From: Chitinivibrionales bacterium
GTDB taxonomy: Bacteria; Fibrobacterota; Chitinivibrionia; Chitinivibrionales; FEN-1185
DNA length: 7,188 bases
Direction: 5' to 3'
Assembly: GCA_028718065.1 (NCBI GenBank)
Contig: JAQUMP010000164.1
Location: 1-7,188, forward strand
This document shows, piece after piece, positions 5,738-7,188 of the stretch. Under the pieces are notes generated by a model, which worked only from the letters and a program-made list of their open reading frames with translations, had not been told where the DNA came from and did not search any database. The position numbers and the translations under genes were made by a program. Position 1 is the stretch's first letter. Each line of letters starts with the position of its first letter.

Positions 5738-5743
5738 TTCTCT

Positions 5744-5770
5744 TTATCGGCAAAAAGTCTGAGTTCTTGA
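5744..5770 (-). promoter_or_regulatory. Sigma-28 (FliA/SigD) promoter for flagellin
   Basis: On the minus strand TCAAGAAC (5770-5763) is followed by an 11-base spacer and GCCGATAA (5751-5744). The -10 element is an exact match to the FliA consensus, the spacer is the consensus length, and TCAAG differs from TAAAG at one base. The -35 element begins three bases after the glgP stop codon. The predicted leader is about 170 bases long. This implies that the genome encodes a flagellar sigma factor elsewhere. Confidence 0.85.
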
Positions 5771-5773
5771 GGA

Positions 5774-7188
5774 TTATTTATTCTTTTTTTCCTGATCTTT
5801 AAACGCTATCTCGCTCGGCTTGACCTTCCAGATTTCCGTCGCATATTGCTGGATCGTGCGGTCGGAAGAAAAGTAAGCGATTCTGGCGACATTCATGATC
5901 GACATTTTCGTCCAAAGACTTTGATTCGAATAGGCTTCGGTGATTCGTTTCTGGCATTTGTAATAGGATTCAAAATCGGCCATAACCATGAAGGTGTCCC
6001 CATGATTTAAGAGAGAATCGTAGATGGGCGCAAAGAGCTGCGGATTTTCCGGGCTGAAAAAACCCGTGGCGATCAGGTCCATGACTTTTTTAAGTTGCGG
6101 AACACTATTATAATAGTCCTGCGGGTTATATCCTTTGCGCCTTAATTGGGCCACCTGGTCGGCAAGCAGGCCGAAAATGAACATATTTTCATCGCCGATA
6201 TGTTGATGGAGTTCGATGTTAGCGCCGTCCATGGTACCGATCGTTATGGCGCCATTAATGGCAAATTTCATGTTACCGGTACCGGAGGCTTCGGTGCCGG
6301 CGGTGGAAATCTGTTCGGACACGTCGGAGGCGGGAAAAATGTATTCGGCCAGTGAAACGCGGTAGTTCGGCAAAAAGGTTATTTGCAGAAGGTCCTTGGT
6401 GTCGGGATCGTTATTTATTACCGCGGCCACGTTATTAATAAATTTTATGATTAATTTTGCCATGTAATAACCGGGGGCGGCCTTGCCGCCGAACATCATG
6501 GAGCGCGGCACCCTGGTTTTGGTATTGCCGGTTTTAAGGTCGTTATAGAGAGCTATACAATTAAGAATATTGAGCAATTGCCGCTTATATTCATGGATGC
6601 GTTTTACCTGTACGTCAAACAGCATGGCGGGATCCAGGATGATTCCTTCCCATTGGAGAATTTTATCGGCAAACCGTTTTTTATTGTTGAATTTTATTTC
6701 CTGCCATTGCTTCCGGAATTGCGGGTCGTCGGCGAATTTGGCTAAGTTTTTAAGACGATTTAAATCCTTGATCCAGCCTTCGCCCAGCGCTTCGGTGATG
6801 AGGCGCGACAAAGAGGCATTGGATTTATAGAGCCAGCGGCGCGGGGTGATCCCGTTGGTTTTGTTATTAAACTTTTCGGGCCAGAGTTCGTAAAAATCGC
6901 GCATCAGGCCGTTCTTAAGCAGGGTGGTGTGCAGTTCGGCCACGCCGTTGACGGAATGGCTGCCCACGATCGCCAGATAGGCCATGCGCACCTGCGGTTC
7001 CGGCCCCTCCGCGTTCAGCGACATGCGGCGGATCCGGTCGATATCACCGGGGTACTTGTACGAAACCAGCCGCAGGAAAAGGCTGTTGATCTCAAAATTT
7101 ATTTCGATATGGCGCGGCAGCAGGTTTTTCAGCATGCTCACCGGCCATTTTTCCAGCGCCTCCGGCATGAGCGGGTGGTTGGTGTAGG
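5774..7188 (-). CDS. glgP: Glycogen (alpha-glucan) phosphorylase, 5'-truncated by the window edge
   Basis: Releases glucose 1-phosphate from alpha-1,4-glucan ends by phosphorolysis with a PLP cofactor, in the cytoplasm. The frame is open to the window edge (YTNHPL precedes the first visible Met at 7166-7168), so that Met is internal and the N-terminal part, about 40 percent of a typical 800-850 residue enzyme, lies outside. Numbering from that Met, visible motifs are GSHSVNGVAELHT (69-81), KTNGITPRRWL (103-113), VKRIHEYKRQLLN (188-200), GGKAAPGYYMAK (228-239), PNYRVSLAE (267-275) and EASGTGNMKFAINGA (293-307), in which Lys301 should bind PLP, followed by GTMDGANIEL (311-320). The C-terminus ends in a Lys-rich tail. 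No terminator separates it from the flagellin promoter, so read-through into flagellin is possible. Identity is near certain; the substrate (glycogen or maltodextrin) cannot be told from this. Confidence 0.97.
   Translation of the reverse strand, partial: YTNHPLMPEALEKWPVSMLKNLLPRHIEINFEINSLFLRLVSYKYPGDIDRIRRMSLNAEGPEPQVRMAYLAIVGSHSVNGVAELHTTLLKNGLMRDFYELWPEKFNNKTNGITPRRWLYKSNASLSRLITEALGEGWIKDLNRLKNLAKFADDPQFRKQWQEIKFNNKKRFADKILQWEGIILDPAMLFDVQVKRIHEYKRQLLNILNCIALYNDLKTGNTKTRVPRSMMFGGKAAPGYYMAKLIIKFINNVAAVINNDPDTKDLLQITFLPNYRVSLAEYIFPASDVSEQISTAGTEASGTGNMKFAINGAITIGTMDGANIELHQHIGDENMFIFGLLADQVAQLRRKGYNPQDYYNSVPQLKKVMDLIATGFFSPENPQLFAPIYDSLLNHGDTFMVMADFESYYKCQKRITEAYSNQSLWTKMSIMNVARIAYFSSDRTIQQYATEIWKVKPSEIAFKDQEKKNK

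Overview
The window reads as a bacterial chromosome segment of moderate to high GC content. Four conserved genes lie on the minus strand: ahcY (cut at the left edge), glyA, a flagellin gene, and glgP (cut at the right edge). Two unrecognised plus-strand genes sit between glyA and the flagellin gene; both encode a short N-terminal membrane segment followed by a charged, low-complexity tail. The best taxonomic clue is GlyA. At 505 residues it has the long N-terminal lead and the mid-domain insertion that I recall from chlamydial serine hydroxymethyltransferase, rather than the roughly 420-residue form of most bacteria. This suggests the PVC superphylum or a relative (Omnitrophota is one possibility). 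That placement is inference, not proof.

Layout. 1-938 (minus): N-terminal two thirds of S-adenosylhomocysteinase. 939-1070: gap holding a 7-bp tandem repeat array in two opposed arms. 1071-2588 (minus): glyA. GlyA and AhcY both serve one-carbon and methyl-cycle metabolism and probably belong to one transcription group. 2589-2782: divergent gap. 2783-2986 (plus): possible small membrane protein. 2987-3387: 400-base gap with a partial c-di-GMP-riboswitch-like sequence and a hairpin but no convincing gene. 3388-4254 (plus): membrane-anchored, Arg/Gly/Asn/Pro-rich disordered protein of unknown function. 4267-4302: strong intrinsic terminator for the flagellin gene. 4330-5568 (minus): flagellin. 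5569-5773: elaborate flagellin control region. 5774-7188 (minus): C-terminal part of glycogen phosphorylase.

The most notable part is the flagellin leader. A sigma-28 type promoter with an exact GCCGATAA element begins three bases after the glgP stop codon. A second, weaker copy with the same 11-base spacer lies exactly 100 bases nearer the gene. The leader then carries two near-consensus CsrA sites, GTACAGGGATGA (11 of 12) and CAACAAGGATGT (10 of 12). Each has its GGA in a hairpin loop, and the second contains the ribosome binding site. This is the layout known from Bacillus subtilis hag, where CsrA represses flagellin translation and FliW relieves it. The predicted 5' end of the distal transcript also starts on a full anti-Shine-Dalgarno complement that is not attached to a gene, as in STAB-SD mRNA stabilisers. 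Flagellin is thus predicted to be controlled at transcription, mRNA stability and translation. Its upstream neighbour encodes a glycogen-degrading enzyme, and glycogen metabolism is the other classic CsrA-controlled process.
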